Source: Albibacterium bauzanense (GTDB lineage Bacteria > Bacteroidota > Bacteroidia > Sphingobacteriales > Sphingobacteriaceae). Taken from it: DNA of 64,000 nucleotides. The notes beneath the pieces were generated by a model. It had not been told where the DNA came from and searched no databases. It worked only from the letters and a program-made list of their open reading frames with translations. A program made the translations under genes and the position numbers. Location of the stretch: NCBI RefSeq assembly GCF_004339765.1, contig NZ_SMGO01000002.1, positions 248,001 through 312,000 of the forward strand, written 5' to 3'. Shown piece by piece: positions 63,105-64,000 of this stretch. The number at the start of each line of letters is the position of its first letter. Position 1 is the stretch's first letter.

Positions 63105-64000
63105 ACACGGGTGTTAATGCAAACTGGTTATATATAGCCTGAGGAGCAACATTTCCATCATCACTAACTTTAAATCGCAAAAGTTTCTTACTTTGCCGAT
63201 CAATAACATACATCAATAATTTATCTTCCCGATCATCCACACTAATATCAATTGGCGTTTGCATTTGCGTTTGCGCCCCTCCAATAACTCGAGTAGGTGT
63301 AATTGTAGCTTGTGTATTAAAAGCTTCCCGCGCATTTTCTATAATATAGACTTTACCCGATCCAAAGTCAGTTAAAAAGAGTGTATTTAATCTATTTGAA
63401 TATGATATTCCACGCAGATCGGTTGCTCCGGCAATTTTAATTTTCTTTGAAGCTGTCACATCTCCCGAATCAATTTTTGTCAGGTTCTCAAGCAACTGAA
63501 CTTCAGCGCTCGCGCCAGCCATCACAATAAATAAACTATCTCCACTTGTTGTATCACCTTGCAGGTATAATCCCCATGGCTGTCCGCTCAATTTAAATTT
63601 CTTATTAGGCCGAATATTACCATTACGATTTAAAGCCTGAAAATATACATAGATACTCTCTGAGAGATTATCAGAAACATATAGATTTTTTGAAGAATGA
63701 TCATACACCAAATCCCGTTGATAAAGCAGAGTTGAATCACGAAATGTACTTCCAGTACCAACTGCACCCTGACTATTAACTGAGAAAGACTTAATTGATT
63801 GATCTCTCAAACTACCCTGAAAAACTTTTCCAGCAAAAGGATCAAAGTAGATGCCTGCACCTTCCATTACACCTGAATTATATTCAAATGGCTTCAAAAA
63901 CTGCTCTGCATGTGCCGGATCAAATACACCAATATTATTATATGGATCTTCCAGATCATCGGTTTTAACATCGAAAAATGAAACATATAACCTGGAAATT
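63082..64000 (-). CDS. Beta-propeller-like exported protein (5' end outside window)
   Basis: The frame is open from the right window edge to its stop at 63082, so about 306 residues are visible and the N-terminus is missing. Repeated blades are seen with motifs such as SKNLYVSDNLSESIYVY, NRLNTLFLTDFGSGKVYII and DREDKLLMYVIDRQSKKLLRF, typical of NHL/lactonase-type propellers. The TTG at 63897 is an internal codon, not the start. No catalytic residues can be assigned; function unknown. Confidence 0.7.
   Translation of the reverse strand, partial: ISRLYVSFFDVKTDDLEDPYNNIGVFDPAHAEQFLKPFEYNSGVMEGAGIYFDPFAGKVFQGSLRDQSIKSFSVNSQGAVGTGSTFRDSTLLYQRDLVYDHSSKNLYVSDNLSESIYVYFQALNRNGNIRPNKKFKLSGQPWGLYLQGDTTSGDSLFIVMAGASAEVQLLENLTKIDSGDVTASKKIKIAGATDLRGISYSNRLNTLFLTDFGSGKVYIIENAREAFNTQATITPTRVIGGAQTQMQTPIDISVDDREDKLLMYVIDRQSKKLLRFKVSDDGNVAPQAIYNQFALTPVSIYIDAR

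Noticed and set aside
63895-63897. A TTG start for the beta-propeller-like gene
   Set aside because: The frame stays open with propeller-like sequence to the right edge, so the gene simply continues outside the window.

Overview
The window is low-GC bacterial DNA, almost fully coding, from an aerobic member of the Bacteroidota, most likely Sphingobacteriales (for example a Sphingobacteriaceae-like genus). Five things point there: promoters fit the Bacteroidota consensus TAnnTTTG with an upstream TTTG; there are no Shine-Dalgarno boxes; the respiratory chain is alternative complex III next to a caa3-type oxidase; NuoG is short; and a seven-gene TonB/ExbB/ExbD operon ends in a PstS-like lipoprotein and a TPR protein. 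I see no rRNA, tRNA, insertion sequence, prophage or CRISPR array. This is core chromosome, not an accessory island.

Layout. 1-9873: the 3' part of infB (plus), a symmetrical bidirectional terminator, an MsbA-type ABC exporter (minus), an aminotransferase-tyrA pair (plus), then a minus-strand run of a biotin carrier protein, rsmE, a CNNM/HlyC-type transporter, inorganic pyrophosphatase and a DedA protein. 10014-22923: a complete 14-gene complex I operon, nuoA to nuoN, on the minus strand. 23030-29066: exbB-exbD-exbD-tonB-small membrane protein-PstS-like lipoprotein-TPR, with a good promoter before exbB and a terminator after the TPR gene. 29390-30646: yciH/SUI1 and a diacylglycerol-kinase-like gene. 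30647-31190: a 544-base gap holding a repeat-rich inverted element and a SAM-II-type riboswitch in front of metK. 31191-35306: metK, an acyltransferase, a glycosyltransferase and an LPG-synthase-like membrane protein. 35408-41345: ruvC, a HIT protein, greA, a response regulator, a histidine kinase and an S9 peptidase lipoprotein. 41513-58888: DUF4286 (plus), then a 16-gene minus-strand respiratory cluster whose promoter lies near 58971: actABCDEF, coxB, coxA, ctaA, ctaB, two subunit III genes, subunit IV, a SCO-like protein, DUF420, a small CxxC protein and DUF983. 59134-64000: a deoxyhypusine-synthase-like protein, a D15/BamA-type outer membrane protein, a methyltransferase, a SirB1/transglutaminase-like protein and a beta-propeller-like gene cut by the window end.

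The genes make one coherent picture. Complex I feeds electrons into quinone. Alternative complex III oxidises quinol and passes electrons through haem c to the caa3-type oxidase, whose haem A and copper-assembly genes lie in the same cluster. The proton-motive force so made drives, among other things, the TonB system.

The items most worth a second look are the SAM-II-type riboswitch with an inserted hairpin and a possible alternative stem before metK, the SCO-like protein that lacks the second cysteine of CxxxC, the 98-aa exported CxxC protein beside it, the inverted-repeat element at 30782-30899, and an 18-bp perfect hairpin at the start of the small gene behind tonB. I did not find a clear, wholly new multi-gene system.
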